Below, in pieces: positions 44,893 to 53,909 of a stretch of 64,000 nt of DNA; position 1 is the stretch's first letter, and every line of letters begins with the position of its first letter. The stretch comes from Flavisolibacter ginsengisoli DSM 18119. Its GTDB lineage: Bacteria > Bacteroidota > Bacteroidia > Chitinophagales > Chitinophagaceae. The DNA is taken from the NCBI RefSeq assembly GCF_900129295.1, contig NZ_FQUU01000003.1, positions 186,001 to 250,000 of the forward strand. Direction: 5' to 3'. Position numbers and translations under genes: made by a program. The notes beneath the pieces were generated by a model. It ran no database searches. It saw only the letters and a list, made by a program, of their open reading frames with translations, and was not told where the DNA came from.

Positions 44893-46431
44893 ATGTCTCT
44901 ACCTAAAGAGCCACGGCAAAAGATGATCAACCTGATGTATTTGGTGCTAACAGCCCTGTTAGCCCTGAACGTGTCAGCGGAGATCCTGAATGCCTTTAAA
45001 ACCGTAAATCGTAGTTTAACCAATACTAATAATACGATCAATCACTCTACTGAAACGATCATAGGGTCGCTCCAGGATAAAATGTCTCAACCTGAATCAA
45101 GGCCTAAAGCCGAGATCTGGTTGCCAAAAGCTCAAGCTGCTGTTGCCCTGACAAAGGACATGAACACGTATATTGAGAGCCTGAAGGGTGAGATCATGAA
45201 AGCTGCTGAATTTGATCCCGTAAAGAACGGAGATTCTTCTTTCAAACAGGACAACCTTGATATTGCTACCCGCATCATGGTAGAAGAAAAGAAAGGTAAG
45301 GACCTGCATGATCGTTTAGCTAAGTATAAAAAAGACCTTTTGGCCATCGATCCGTTGATCGCCAAAGAGTTTGACAACTCATTGCAAATTGACCTGAATG
45401 TGCCTCCTACACAGGATAAAGGAAACAAAACCTGGGAGCAGGCTTACTTTCACATGGTACCTACAGTTGCTGCAGTTACTATGCTGATCAAGTTTCAAAA
45501 CGACGTTAAAACATCTGAGAACAGGGTAGTGGCTTTTTGCCACGAGCAGGTGGGTAAAGTAACAGTCCGGTACGACAGCTTCGGAGCTATCGTGGGACAA
45601 AGCACTAACTACCTGATGCCTGGCCAGGAAATAGAGATCACTGCAGGTGTGGGAGCTTTCAGTAAGGCTGCCTTACCGCAAATTTCCATAGCCGGACAAG
45701 GTGCCCCTCTTGACCAGGATGGAGCAGCACGTTTGAAATTAGCCGGTGGTGGTATTGGTAAACATACCATACCAGTTCATATTGTATACAAAGACCAGGA
45801 AGGTAAAGAGCAGGTCATTGATAAAACTATTGAATACACTGTTGGTCAGGCTAATGCTTCTATCGCTCTTGATAAAATGAACGTACTGTATATCGGTGTT
45901 GACAACCCTGTAACGATCGCTGCCAGCGGTGGTGGTGATGACAAAGTGCAGGTAGGCATCAGCGGTGGTGGTGGTTCTATCAACCGCGTTGGAGCTGGTA
46001 AGTATGTTGTTCGTGTGAACAGTGTTACTGATGATGCCAAGATCACGGTTTCCGTTGATGGAAAAGTGGCTGGTGTTTCACAATTCCGTGTTCGTACCAT
46101 TCCTGATCCGGTAGCTACCATTGGTGGTTATGCTTCAGGTGATAACATCAATGCCGGTGCCTTTAAAGCCCAGGCGGGTGTAGGTGCTTACATTAAAGAC
46201 TTTCCTTTTGACTTAAAATATGGCGTTACCAGTTTCTCCATCACTATTGATAATGATGAAGGAGATGTGGAAACAGCAGATTGCACCGGAAATACCTGGA
46301 ATGGTAAAGCCCAAAGCATGATCAGCAGGCTGGTAAAACCAGGAAGGTTGGTTACTGTAGATGGTATCCGCGCTACTGGTCCTGATGGCAGGTCAAGGAA
46401 GTTGCCTTCGTTAGTATATTATATTAAATAA
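44893..46431 (+). CDS. gldM: T9SS/gliding motor protein GldM
   Basis: The 512-residue protein has a single N-terminal membrane helix (INLMYLVLTALLALNVSAEILNAF, about residues 12-33). A long periplasmic part follows: a helical bundle (about 35-220) and beta-rich domains (for example AGGGIGKHTIPVHIVYKDQEGKEQ and ISGGGGSINRVGAGKYVVRV). It spans the periplasm from the GldL motor to the GldK/GldN ring (PorM in P. gingivalis). The stop is followed after 12 bases by gldN. Confidence 0.96.
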   Translation: MSLPKEPRQKMINLMYLVLTALLALNVSAEILNAFKTVNRSLTNTNNTINHSTETIIGSLQDKMSQPESRPKAEIWLPKAQAAVALTKDMNTYIESLKGEIMKAAEFDPVKNGDSSFKQDNLDIATRIMVEEKKGKDLHDRLAKYKKDLLAIDPLIAKEFDNSLQIDLNVPPTQDKGNKTWEQAYFHMVPTVAAVTMLIKFQNDVKTSENRVVAFCHEQVGKVTVRYDSFGAIVGQSTNYLMPGQEIEITAGVGAFSKAALPQISIAGQGAPLDQDGAARLKLAGGGIGKHTIPVHIVYKDQEGKEQVIDKTIEYTVGQANASIALDKMNVLYIGVDNPVTIAASGGGDDKVQVGISGGGGSINRVGAGKYVVRVNSVTDDAKITVSVDGKVAGVSQFRVRTIPDPVATIGGYASGDNINAGAFKAQAGVGAYIKDFPFDLKYGVTSFSITIDNDEGDVETADCTGNTWNGKAQSMISRLVKPGRLVTVDGIRATGPDGRSRKLPSLVYYIK

Positions 46432-46443
46432 AACAGGTTGAAG

Positions 46444-47454
46444 ATGAAAAACCATATGATAAAGGTTTGCTTCTCGCTAGTACTGGGATTGATGTTTATG
46501 AATGCTGATGCACAGCGCGCCAGCCGGAAGAGAGCGGCCAATGCGCCAGCAACCCAGGGCGTACAGCAAACAGAACAAACCCAGGATGTAAAGCCCCCTT
46601 CAGGATATAATCCTTATGGAAATATTCCCATTGAACGCGATTCTACCAGTAATACCAACGGAGTGGTTAAGAAATCTCTTCGTCCGGATGGAGCTGTAGA
46701 TAAAAGCTTTATCAATGAGCGGACACCATTGCCATATGAGAACCTGCGTTGGGATGATGCCTTATATTCCGAAAAGGTTTGGCGCGAGCTTGACCTGAGG
46801 GAAAAAATGAACCAGCCATTCCGTTTTGAAGCGGAAGATGATAATGGAAGCCAGATGTTCTTTGACATACTGATGAATGCCATCAAAAAGGATAGCGTGG
46901 TTGCATTCTCAGATGATCGCTTTACCACACCGTTGGCAGAGGCTGAAATGGGCAATTTAACTTCAGGTGGACCACTTGATACCAATGCTGTAAGAGACCC
47001 TAATGATCCCAACAAGATCGTTAAATGGGTAGTATCGCAGGAAAGCTTTGATCCTAAGGCTATTACAAAGCTGCGTATCAAAGAAGAGTGGGTATTTGAC
47101 CGTGAAGCCAGCCGATTGTTTGTACGTATACTGGGTATAGCTCCTGTTAAGACCATCCAAAGGGGTAACAGCACACAAAACGAAGTTATGTTCTGGGTTT
47201 ACTATCCAGACCTTCGTAAGACATTAGCTAAATACGAAGTATACAATCCAAAGAACCTTGGTTATGGCCGTATGACATGGGAAGAGCTTTTTGAAAGCCG
47301 CATGTTCAGCAGCTATATTACCAAGTCAACTTTAGATAATCCTGGAAACAAGGTTATACGTCAAATGATAAAAGATCCAATCCTGGCTTTATTGGAAGGC
47401 GATAATATTAAAGAACGCATATTCAACTATGAGCAAGACCTCTGGTCTTATTAA
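46444..47454 (+). CDS. gldN: Gliding/T9SS ring protein GldN
   Basis: The protein of about 336 residues has a signal peptide (KVCFSLVLGLMFMNADAQ), a low-complexity Ala/Gln/Thr/Pro region to about residue 60 and the GldN core. The core includes NLRWDDALYSEKVWRELDLREKMNQPF, FVRILGIAPVKTIQRGNSTQNEVMFWVYYPDLR and YGRMTWEELFESRMFSSYITKST. It binds GldK to build the periplasmic ring of the type IX secretion system (PorN). ATG 46444 is preferred over a TTG two codons upstream. It closes the operon and is followed by a clear terminator. Confidence 0.96.
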   Translation: MKNHMIKVCFSLVLGLMFMNADAQRASRKRAANAPATQGVQQTEQTQDVKPPSGYNPYGNIPIERDSTSNTNGVVKKSLRPDGAVDKSFINERTPLPYENLRWDDALYSEKVWRELDLREKMNQPFRFEAEDDNGSQMFFDILMNAIKKDSVVAFSDDRFTTPLAEAEMGNLTSGGPLDTNAVRDPNDPNKIVKWVVSQESFDPKAITKLRIKEEWVFDREASRLFVRILGIAPVKTIQRGNSTQNEVMFWVYYPDLRKTLAKYEVYNPKNLGYGRMTWEELFESRMFSSYITKSTLDNPGNKVIRQMIKDPILALLEGDNIKERIFNYEQDLWSY

Positions 47455-47476
47455 TCAAAGTTGCAACATAAAAAAC

Positions 47477-47500
47477 AATCCCACTTCGGTGGGATTTTTT
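47477..47500 (+). terminator. Intrinsic terminator of the gldKLMN operon
   Basis: An 8-bp stem (47477-47484 with 47489-47496) capped by a TTCG tetraloop is followed by a run of T, 23 bases after the gldN stop. Confidence 0.9.
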
Positions 47501-47615
47501 TATGCCTGTACAAGAGTAAAAATATTTTTAAAAAATGTGGGAACTACCTGTAGGAAATGTGGTAAATAGTAGTATTTTTATCTCGGTTTTTCATAGGATA
47601 TTGGATTTTAAAAAC

Positions 47616-47640
47616 GGGGCTGAATTTCCATTCCGGCCCC
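47616..47640. terminator. Probable terminator between gldN and uvrC
   Basis: GGGGC (47616-47620) pairs with GCCCC (47636-47640), and an inner four-base pairing (GAAT with ATTC) extends it. T-rich tracts lie on both sides (47641-47651 on plus, 47611-47615 on minus). It most likely ends uvrC transcripts. Confidence 0.6.
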
Positions 47641-47662
47641 TTTATTTTTTTAGCCCTTTGAT

Positions 47663-49483
47663 CTAATATGGCTTAATTGAGTCTTCCTGGTTGAAAAATT
47701 CTTTAACGATCTTCGCTTTAGAAATCCCCACTATTTTAGCTAATTCATCTTCTGGTTGCTGCCTGATATTATTCACTGACCGAAAGGTTTTTAAAAGAAG
47801 GTTAGCTGTGCTACTACCAATACCTTTAATTTCCTGTAGAGAGTTTTTGAAAGTTCCCTTACTTCTTTTCTGCCTGTGAAAATTGACACCAAACCGGTGT
47901 ACTTCATCCCTGATACGGCGGATTAATTTATGACTGGCACTATCATATGGAAGTTTCAATGATTCCTTATCACCCACGAAAAACAATTCTTCTTCATTTT
48001 TTGCCAGGCCCACAAGGGTCATTTTGCCTTCGAGTTCCAATTCTTCAATGGCCTCGTAAGCTGAGGCCAGTTGGCCTTTTCCGCCATCAATGATTACGAG
48101 CTGGGGAAAGGGATCACCTTCTGTTTTAAGCCTTTTATATCGCCTGTAAACGGCTTCCTTCATGGTGGCAAAGTCGTTAATGCCTTCTACAGTCTTAACA
48201 TTGAAAAGACGGTAATCTTTTTTACTGGGTTCTCCATTTCTAAAGCATACCATTGCAGAAACGGGGTAGCTACCCTGGAAGTTGGAGTTATCAAAGCATT
48301 CTATATGTACAGGTACGCCTGGTAGCTGGAGATCATCTTTAATTTGAAGCAGTACATTATACCGGTCAGCATCTTTTACACCTAGCAGCATGCGTTCCTT
48401 GGCCCTGAGACTATCAATAAAATACTGGACGTTCTTTTCTGATAACTCCACCAGCTTTTTTTTGTCGCCTCCTTTTGGAATAGTGACAAGGACGCCAGGT
48501 TCAGGATATTCTATGGCAAATGGCACAACGATCTCTTTGGCTTCACTGTTAAAAATGGATCTTAATTGTGCTATGGCAAACTCTAATACTTCCTCAAGTG
48601 TTTCATCAAGATGGCTTTCCACCTTAATGGTGTTAGTCTGTATAATGCTACCTCCCTGGACCATCAGGTAATTGACATAGGCTATCTCAGCTTCTTTTTG
48701 AATAGAGAAGACGTCTACATCACCCAACGAGGTATTCATAACTATGGAGCGTGACTGGTAATTTTCAAGATACTGGATCTTTTTACGGGCATTTTCTGCT
48801 TTTTCAAACTCCATTGAGTCAACATGGCTTTTCATTTCATTTTTGAAGTGCTGTACCACCAGGCTTAATTTCCCTCTTAATATATTCTTGATCTGCCCAA
48901 TATTCTCCATGTAATCCTGTTCTGACTGGCGGGCTTCGCAAGGCCCTTTACAATTGCCAAGGTGAAACTCCAGGCAAACCTTGAACTTGCCCTTCTCAAT
49001 ATTTTTTTGGGTAAGGTTAAGTGGGCAGGTGCGCAAGGGAATGGTCTGTTTAATAAAATTCAGGAGCTCCCTGACCTTGTTAACAGAGGTATATGGACCA
49101 AAATATTGGGATCCGTCTTCAATTTTCTGCCTGGTAAGGTAAACCCTTGGAAAGGGTTCGTTCTTAATGACGATATAAGGATAAGTCTTATCGTCCTTCA
49201 GGTTGATATTGAAAAGTGGCTGAAATTGCTTGATAAGAGAGTTTTCGAGAAGAAAGGCATCCTGCTCAGAATTGACAATGGTAAATTCAATCTTCCTGAT
49301 GCGTTTTACCAGTTCATGTGTCTTATAACTACCTAAAGTCTTATTGAAATAAGAACTAACTCTTTTGCGGATGTTCTTTGCTTTCCCTACATACAGGAGT
49401 TCATTTGAACTGTCGTAATATTTATAAATGCCCGGGTAGGAAGGGAGCGTGGGTGCTATATTTTGAAATTCTGTCTGCGTCAT
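47663..49483 (-). CDS. uvrC: Excinuclease ABC subunit C
   Basis: The 606-residue protein makes the two incisions of nucleotide excision repair with UvrAB. The GIY-YIG nuclease is at the N-terminus (YPGIYKYYDSSNELLYVGKAKNIRKRV). The UVR motif is near residues 210-235 (VDSMEFEKAENARKKIQYLENY). The RNase H-like nuclease follows (ECFDNSNFQGSYPVSAMVCFRNGEPSKKDYR; LVIIDGGKGQLASA), and a helix-hairpin-helix region closes the protein (LQEIKGIGSSTANLLLKTF). It starts 12 bases after the lipoprotein gene stop, so it may be carried on the sigma factor operon's transcript. Confidence 0.96.
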   Translation of the reverse strand: MTQTEFQNIAPTLPSYPGIYKYYDSSNELLYVGKAKNIRKRVSSYFNKTLGSYKTHELVKRIRKIEFTIVNSEQDAFLLENSLIKQFQPLFNINLKDDKTYPYIVIKNEPFPRVYLTRQKIEDGSQYFGPYTSVNKVRELLNFIKQTIPLRTCPLNLTQKNIEKGKFKVCLEFHLGNCKGPCEARQSEQDYMENIGQIKNILRGKLSLVVQHFKNEMKSHVDSMEFEKAENARKKIQYLENYQSRSIVMNTSLGDVDVFSIQKEAEIAYVNYLMVQGGSIIQTNTIKVESHLDETLEEVLEFAIAQLRSIFNSEAKEIVVPFAIEYPEPGVLVTIPKGGDKKKLVELSEKNVQYFIDSLRAKERMLLGVKDADRYNVLLQIKDDLQLPGVPVHIECFDNSNFQGSYPVSAMVCFRNGEPSKKDYRLFNVKTVEGINDFATMKEAVYRRYKRLKTEGDPFPQLVIIDGGKGQLASAYEAIEELELEGKMTLVGLAKNEEELFFVGDKESLKLPYDSASHKLIRRIRDEVHRFGVNFHRQKRSKGTFKNSLQEIKGIGSSTANLLLKTFRSVNNIRQQPEDELAKIVGISKAKIVKEFFNQEDSIKPY

Positions 49484-49495
49484 TATCTATATCTG

Positions 49496-50086
49496 CTACA
49501 TATTAGTCTGATCTGAAAAATCATTCCAGATGACCTCGAGTTTCTTTATTTTTTCTAGTTTATTGGCTTTCTGGATCTTTGTAATGATGGTAAACCTTTT
49601 GCCGGCATACCAGACCATATTTTTTTCTACTGACGAATCTTTTGACTGTTCTAAAGTATTGATAATTATATTTTGTACCTCGCTATTGCCTGATTCATTG
49701 GTAGGATTTAACATTACATCTTCTCTCCTCACCGGGTTGTCTTCAACCGTGGTTGTATAGCTCAGTATGACCTTATTCAGGGCATCATCAAATACTTTTG
49801 TTTCCTGGTAATCATCTTTCCATTTTGAGGAGGAAATGTCTGGTAATTCTAAAAAGTCTTTTGCATATTTCCCGAAGTCTTCTCTTTTAATGTAGGTGGT
49901 GCTCCTGGTGGTATCTATAGTTTCTACCTTAACAATCCGGTACAGGGAAGTGTCTATATTTTTCACCTGTCCTTTGATAAATGAAACTACTGGAAAAAAG
50001 CTGGCATCTTTTTCTTCCTGTGAAGGTTTGTTCTTGCATCCTGTAAAGAATATGATGGAACCAAGGATAAACAGCATTCTATTCAT
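49496..50086 (-). CDS. Lipoprotein of unknown function
   Basis: The protein of about 196 residues begins with a lipoprotein signal (MLFILGSIIFFTGCKNKPSQ). The mature part is mixed alpha/beta with segments such as FFPVVSFIKGQVKNIDTSLYRIVKVE and KNMVWYAGKRFTIITKIQKANK. I do not recognise a named family. It lies between the membrane-anchored barrel gene (78 bases upstream) and uvrC (12 bases downstream) on the same strand. ATG 50086 is preferred over 50125 because it places the signal peptide at the start. Confidence 0.75.
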   Translation of the reverse strand: MNRMLFILGSIIFFTGCKNKPSQEEKDASFFPVVSFIKGQVKNIDTSLYRIVKVETIDTTRSTTYIKREDFGKYAKDFLELPDISSSKWKDDYQETKVFDDALNKVILSYTTTVEDNPVRREDVMLNPTNESGNSEVQNIIINTLEQSKDSSVEKNMVWYAGKRFTIITKIQKANKLEKIKKLEVIWNDFSDQTNM

Positions 50087-50164
50087 GGGGTAAAAATACA
50101 ATGCTATAAAACGAAAACCCTGCAAACTTGTTGCAGGGTTATTGAAAGCAATTAGTGTAGTGAT

Positions 50165-51481
50165 CTATTGGTTATTCAAAGAAACCCCTACTTTTAGTCC
50201 AAAGTCAAACAGATTCTCCTTTACAGGATATTTGTTAATGAAACTGGAGAGGAGTTGATAGCGCACCTGGGGACCCACCTGCCAGTTAAGCTTGCCGGTG
50301 GAGTATCCAACAAAAGTTTCCAGCGAAGTATTGACATTCCAGCGACGTACCAATTGGGGTACCTCAACATAGCTTTTATAGTCTGTAGAGATCATAAATG
50401 CCCTGTCACCCAAAACATAGGTGGGTTGTACAGTAGTGGCCACGCCAAACTGCACCTTGTCATTGCCGCTTAATTTCATCTCAACTCCAAAGGGGGCGGC
50501 GATCTGTATATAATAATTTTGAAGCCAGTCAGACTTATACCCTGTAGTGCTATTGCTATACCTGGAATAGGTATTTAAAGAATCAGGCCTGTTATTGGTT
50601 CTTCCATTAAACATTATAGTAGCTACAGAGGAAGTAAAGGAAGTATATGCTTTAATATCATAGCGGTTCACATTGAACTGCAGGCCTCCTAATAACTTCA
50701 GGTTTCTTGTTAAAGGATATTTGGCTGCCATACCCAACTCAAAGCCAATATTGGGCTTGTGAGTGACCACTGTATTTACATCATAGATAAGCGCAGGTGT
50801 ATAATTTGGATTGGTAACGGGCTGGGAACGAAGGAATGATTTGTTCTCTCCCAATTTACGGTAGCTGACAGTAGGTGTAAAGTAAAACTGGAAACCGACC
50901 TTTTTCTTCAGCTTAAACGGTTTGAAGGAGTTGGTAACACTTTCAATGGTCAGTGGGTATTTAACTCCTGGCTTGTTATCCTGAGCTGTTTCAGGAGCCT
51001 GGGTATCAGAATTATTTTCAAAGTAACTATCTATTATAGTTGGCGAGAATTCTGTGGGGTTGATGGCACCCAATTGTTGGGCTTCCATTTCATTATTTGT
51101 AACCGGCGAAGTGCTTACAACAGTATTTGTATGAGAAGTACTAACGTTCTTATTATTTGATGCCGCAATTGTATTTTGACTGTAAGTGGCTGTTGTATGG
51201 ATGCCTTTGTTAACTATGGCGAAATTTTCCTGGCTGGCAGAAGATTTTATAGTTCCGGATGGGGATGGCGTAGTAACAGAACCAGGTTGTTCAATTATAA
51301 AATACCCGAAAGTAGAAACAGCAATGATGAAAGCCCCAATAATAAATTCAAACCTTCTTCGTCTTTTATTCAGATGGCTGGAGACTCCTTTCCATACTTG
51401 TACCGAGGGTCGCATACGCAATCCATCGGCACTTTGACGAAGGAAATCTTCAAAGTTTTCAGGTGTAAAATTTTTCTTCAT
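50165..51481 (-). CDS. Membrane-anchored beta-barrel-like protein, putative anti-sigma partner
   Basis: The 438-residue protein has an unusual layout. Residues 1-43 are charged and cytoplasmic-like (FEDFLRQSADGLRMRPSVQVWKGVSSHLNKRRRR). Residues 45-64 form a membrane helix (FEFIIGAFIIAVSTFGYFII). Residues 65-185 are a Ser/Thr/Asn/Gln-rich linker, and residues 190-438 are a porin- or PorT-like beta domain with alternating strands (KVGFQFYFTPTVSYRKLG, NIGFELGMAAKYPLTRNLKLLGGLQFNVNRYD, FDFGLKVGVSLNN). The gene starts 24 bases after an ECF sigma factor gene, where an anti-sigma factor is expected. The function is inferred from position; homologues are commonly annotated only as outer-membrane beta-barrel proteins. 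Confidence 0.75.
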   Translation of the reverse strand: MKKNFTPENFEDFLRQSADGLRMRPSVQVWKGVSSHLNKRRRRFEFIIGAFIIAVSTFGYFIIEQPGSVTTPSPSGTIKSSASQENFAIVNKGIHTTATYSQNTIAASNNKNVSTSHTNTVVSTSPVTNNEMEAQQLGAINPTEFSPTIIDSYFENNSDTQAPETAQDNKPGVKYPLTIESVTNSFKPFKLKKKVGFQFYFTPTVSYRKLGENKSFLRSQPVTNPNYTPALIYDVNTVVTHKPNIGFELGMAAKYPLTRNLKLLGGLQFNVNRYDIKAYTSFTSSVATIMFNGRTNNRPDSLNTYSRYSNSTTGYKSDWLQNYYIQIAAPFGVEMKLSGNDKVQFGVATTVQPTYVLGDRAFMISTDYKSYVEVPQLVRRWNVNTSLETFVGYSTGKLNWQVGPQVRYQLLSSFINKYPVKENLFDFGLKVGVSLNNQ

Positions 51482-51505
51482 AATCAGTCCAGGTTTACGG
51501 ATGGG

Positions 51506-52081
51506 TTATCGGGCGGTAGCAGCAATTAGGGGCTCCTCCTTTGGTTTATATAATATATTCTTCCTGATCAATACGTCTTCTAACATGGCTTTTGCCCTGG
51601 TGTACTGGCTACGACTGGTACTTTCTTCTATATCCAGCATTCCGGAAATTTCTTTATGGGAAAATCCTTCAATGGCATACAGGTTCAAGACTGTTCGGTA
51701 ACCAATAGGCAACATCCTGATACATTCAACTACTTCTTTTGCCTGGATAATGGATGGGATACTTTCTTCCCTTACTTGTAAGCTGCTGGCGTGAATGAGA
51801 TCAACACTGTCATTAAATCGTTTGTTCTTCTTAAGTGTATTGATACAGGTATGGACAATGATCCTCCTGATCCATCCTTCCAGTGCTCCTCTGCTTTCAA
51901 ACGTATGGATCTGTGAGAATACTTTTATCATCCCTTCCTGTAACATGTCTTCTGCATCTTCGCGATTATGAGCATAACGATAACAAACCACCAGCATCTT
52001 AGCACTAAACTTTTCATAGAGTGCTTTTTGAGCTGCAGCATTGTTTTTTAAACAACCTTGCAATATGGCTTCCTCGGTCAT
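51506..52081 (-). CDS. ECF-family RNA polymerase sigma factor
   Basis: The 191-residue sigma factor has region 2 (FSAKMLVVCYRYAHNREDAEDMLQEGMIKVFSQIHTFESRGALEGWIRRIIVHTCINTLKK) and region 4 (LPIGYRTVLNLYAIEGFSHKEISGMLDIEESTSRSQYTRAKAMLEDVL). The ESTSRSQ variant in the recognition helix is typical of Bacteroidota ECF factors. It is the first gene of a minus-strand set with the barrel fusion, a lipoprotein and uvrC. A terminator separates it from gpmI. Confidence 0.94.
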   Translation of the reverse strand: MTEEAILQGCLKNNAAAQKALYEKFSAKMLVVCYRYAHNREDAEDMLQEGMIKVFSQIHTFESRGALEGWIRRIIVHTCINTLKKNKRFNDSVDLIHASSLQVREESIPSIIQAKEVVECIRMLPIGYRTVLNLYAIEGFSHKEISGMLDIEESTSRSQYTRAKAMLEDVLIRKNILYKPKEEPLIAATAR

Positions 52082-52152
52082 ACTTTTACTTTGGTTGCCT
52101 GTAATTTAGACAATTTTTTTGTTGAAATGCTGCACCCAATGTCCGTTTCTTG

Positions 52153-52181
52153 TAAAAATAAAGGTGGCATTGAGCCACCTT
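52153..52181 (-). terminator. Intrinsic terminator of gpmI
   Basis: On the minus strand an 8-bp stem (52174-52181 with 52161-52168, loop 52169-52173) is followed by a T-rich tract at 52160-52153. It lies between gpmI and the ECF sigma gene. Confidence 0.75.
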
Positions 52182-52257
52182 GAATTGGTTATTGAAACTA
52201 TTTTTTTAATTATTGACCTTTAAGAAATACGCTGGACGAGCCATTCTCCCCAGCGGG

Positions 52258-53787
52258 TTAGCTTTCAATAAGTACATTACCTGTCATTTCTTTTGGAATG
52301 GGTAATCCCATCATTGTCAAAATTGTAGGTGCCAGGTCTCCAAGTTTTCCTGGTTGAATGTGTCCTTTCCATTCCTTGTCAATGATAAAGAAGGGTACCA
52401 GGTTAAGCGTATGCGCTGTATTTGGTGTTCCATCCTCATTGATCATATAATCTGCATTACCATGGTCCGCTGTCAGGAACACGGTATAACCATGTTGCAG
52501 AGCAGCTGTAACTACTTTTTCTACGCATTTATCCACTGTTTCAACAGCCTTGATAGCTGCGTTCCAGATACCTGTATGACCAACCATATCTGCATTGGCA
52601 AAATTCAGGCATATAAATGACGCTTCTTCTTTCTCGATTTCAGGAACAATTGCATTAGTTACTTCAAAGGCACTCATTTCAGGCTGCAGGTCATAAGTGG
52701 CCACTTTGGGAGATTGACACATTATCCTGCTTTCGCCTTCAAAGGGTTTTTCCCTTCCACCACTGAAGAAGAAGGTTACATGTGGATATTTCTCTGTTTC
52801 AGCGATACGAATTTGTTTCAGGCCATTTTCTTCTATTACTTCTCCAATGGTATGATTGAGATTATCGGTCTCAAATATCACATGTACGTTTTTGAATGTC
52901 GCATCGTATTCCGTCATGGTCGTATAGTGCAATGGCAAAGTATGCATATTGAATTGTGGGAAGTCCACCTGAGTGAGGGCCTTTGTGATCTCCCTGCACC
53001 TGTCTGTTCTGAAATTAAAACAGATGACAGCATCGTTTCCTTTAATAGTAGCCAGGGGTTCGCCATTAGTGTTGGTTATAACAGTTGGCTTTATGAACTC
53101 ATCCGTAATGTTTTCACTATAGGAATTTGTTATGGCTGTAACAGGATCATTTGATTTTTCTCCAATGCCGTTTACCATAGCATCATAGGCCAGTTTTATC
53201 CTTTCCCATCGGTTGTCCCTGTCCATTGCATAGTAGCGACCATTTACGGTAGCTATTTTACCAACAGTTTTATCTGCATGGGCTATCAATTCAGTGATAA
53301 ACTCCAAACCGCTTTTAGGATCGCAATCACGTCCATCGGTAAAGGCATGAATGAAAACCTGCTCTAAAGCATGCTCTTTGCATAATGAAAGAATTGCCTT
53401 CAAATGGTTTATGTGGGAATGAACGCCACCATTACTGACAAGGCCCAGCAGGTGAAGTGGTTTGTTATTGTTTTTGGCATACAGGATAGAATCCAGCATC
53501 ACTTTGTTTTCTGCAAGCTCACCATCACGAATGGCAACATTGATACGTTGTAACTCCTGGTAAACGATGCGGCCGGCTCCAAGATTTAAATGACCTACTT
53601 CAGAATTACCCATTTGTCCTTCCGGTAAGCCTACTGCTTCCCCGCAGGTTGTTAAAGTACTGTTAGGGTAACGGGCATATAAAGAGCTGACAAAAGGAAC
53701 TTTGGCGTGTTGGATGGCATCTGCAGCAGGAGCTTTTCCTAACCCCCATCCATCCATAATTACTAGTATAACTTTTCTGTTGGGCAT
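52258..53787 (-). CDS. gpmI: 2,3-bisphosphoglycerate-independent phosphoglycerate mutase
   Basis: The 509-residue glycolytic enzyme interconverts 3- and 2-phosphoglycerate using manganese. Signatures are ILVIMDGWGLG-like VILVIMDGWGLGKAP at the start, the catalytic serine in EGQMGNSEVGHLNLGAGRIV, FIHAFTDGRDCDPKSG, GRYYAMDRDNRWERI and the metal-binding FLTADHGNADYM near the end. Length is normal. The transcript likely starts from a TAGCTTTG box 23 bases before the ATG. Confidence 0.97.
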   Translation of the reverse strand: MPNRKVILVIMDGWGLGKAPAADAIQHAKVPFVSSLYARYPNSTLTTCGEAVGLPEGQMGNSEVGHLNLGAGRIVYQELQRINVAIRDGELAENKVMLDSILYAKNNNKPLHLLGLVSNGGVHSHINHLKAILSLCKEHALEQVFIHAFTDGRDCDPKSGLEFITELIAHADKTVGKIATVNGRYYAMDRDNRWERIKLAYDAMVNGIGEKSNDPVTAITNSYSENITDEFIKPTVITNTNGEPLATIKGNDAVICFNFRTDRCREITKALTQVDFPQFNMHTLPLHYTTMTEYDATFKNVHVIFETDNLNHTIGEVIEENGLKQIRIAETEKYPHVTFFFSGGREKPFEGESRIMCQSPKVATYDLQPEMSAFEVTNAIVPEIEKEEASFICLNFANADMVGHTGIWNAAIKAVETVDKCVEKVVTAALQHGYTVFLTADHGNADYMINEDGTPNTAHTLNLVPFFIIDKEWKGHIQPGKLGDLAPTILTMMGLPIPKEMTGNVLIES

Positions 53788-53810
53788 AATCGAATGTATA
53801 TGAAATGGTG

Positions 53811-53818
53811 CAAAGCTA
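53811..53818 (-). promoter_or_regulatory. -7 box (TAnnTTTG) for gpmI
   Basis: The minus strand reads TAGCTTTG, the same box as in the porZ promoter, 23 bases before the gpmI ATG. Confidence 0.5.
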
Positions 53819-53909
53819 TTAAAACGTAAAGGTTTTGTTTATTTTAGTATGTTAACAGTGCCACCAAAACTATGGCACATTTTTCGTTCATGCACGCGCG
53901 AATAAACCG

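Noticed and set aside
46614-47174. 186-residue open frame on the minus strand opposite gldN
   Set aside because: It is antisense to a certain gene, is Ser/Leu-rich without recognisable motifs, and follows from codon bias of the true gene.
52714-53154. 146-residue open frame opposite gpmI
   Set aside because: The gpmI motifs on the minus strand are unmistakable, and the plus-strand frame looks random.
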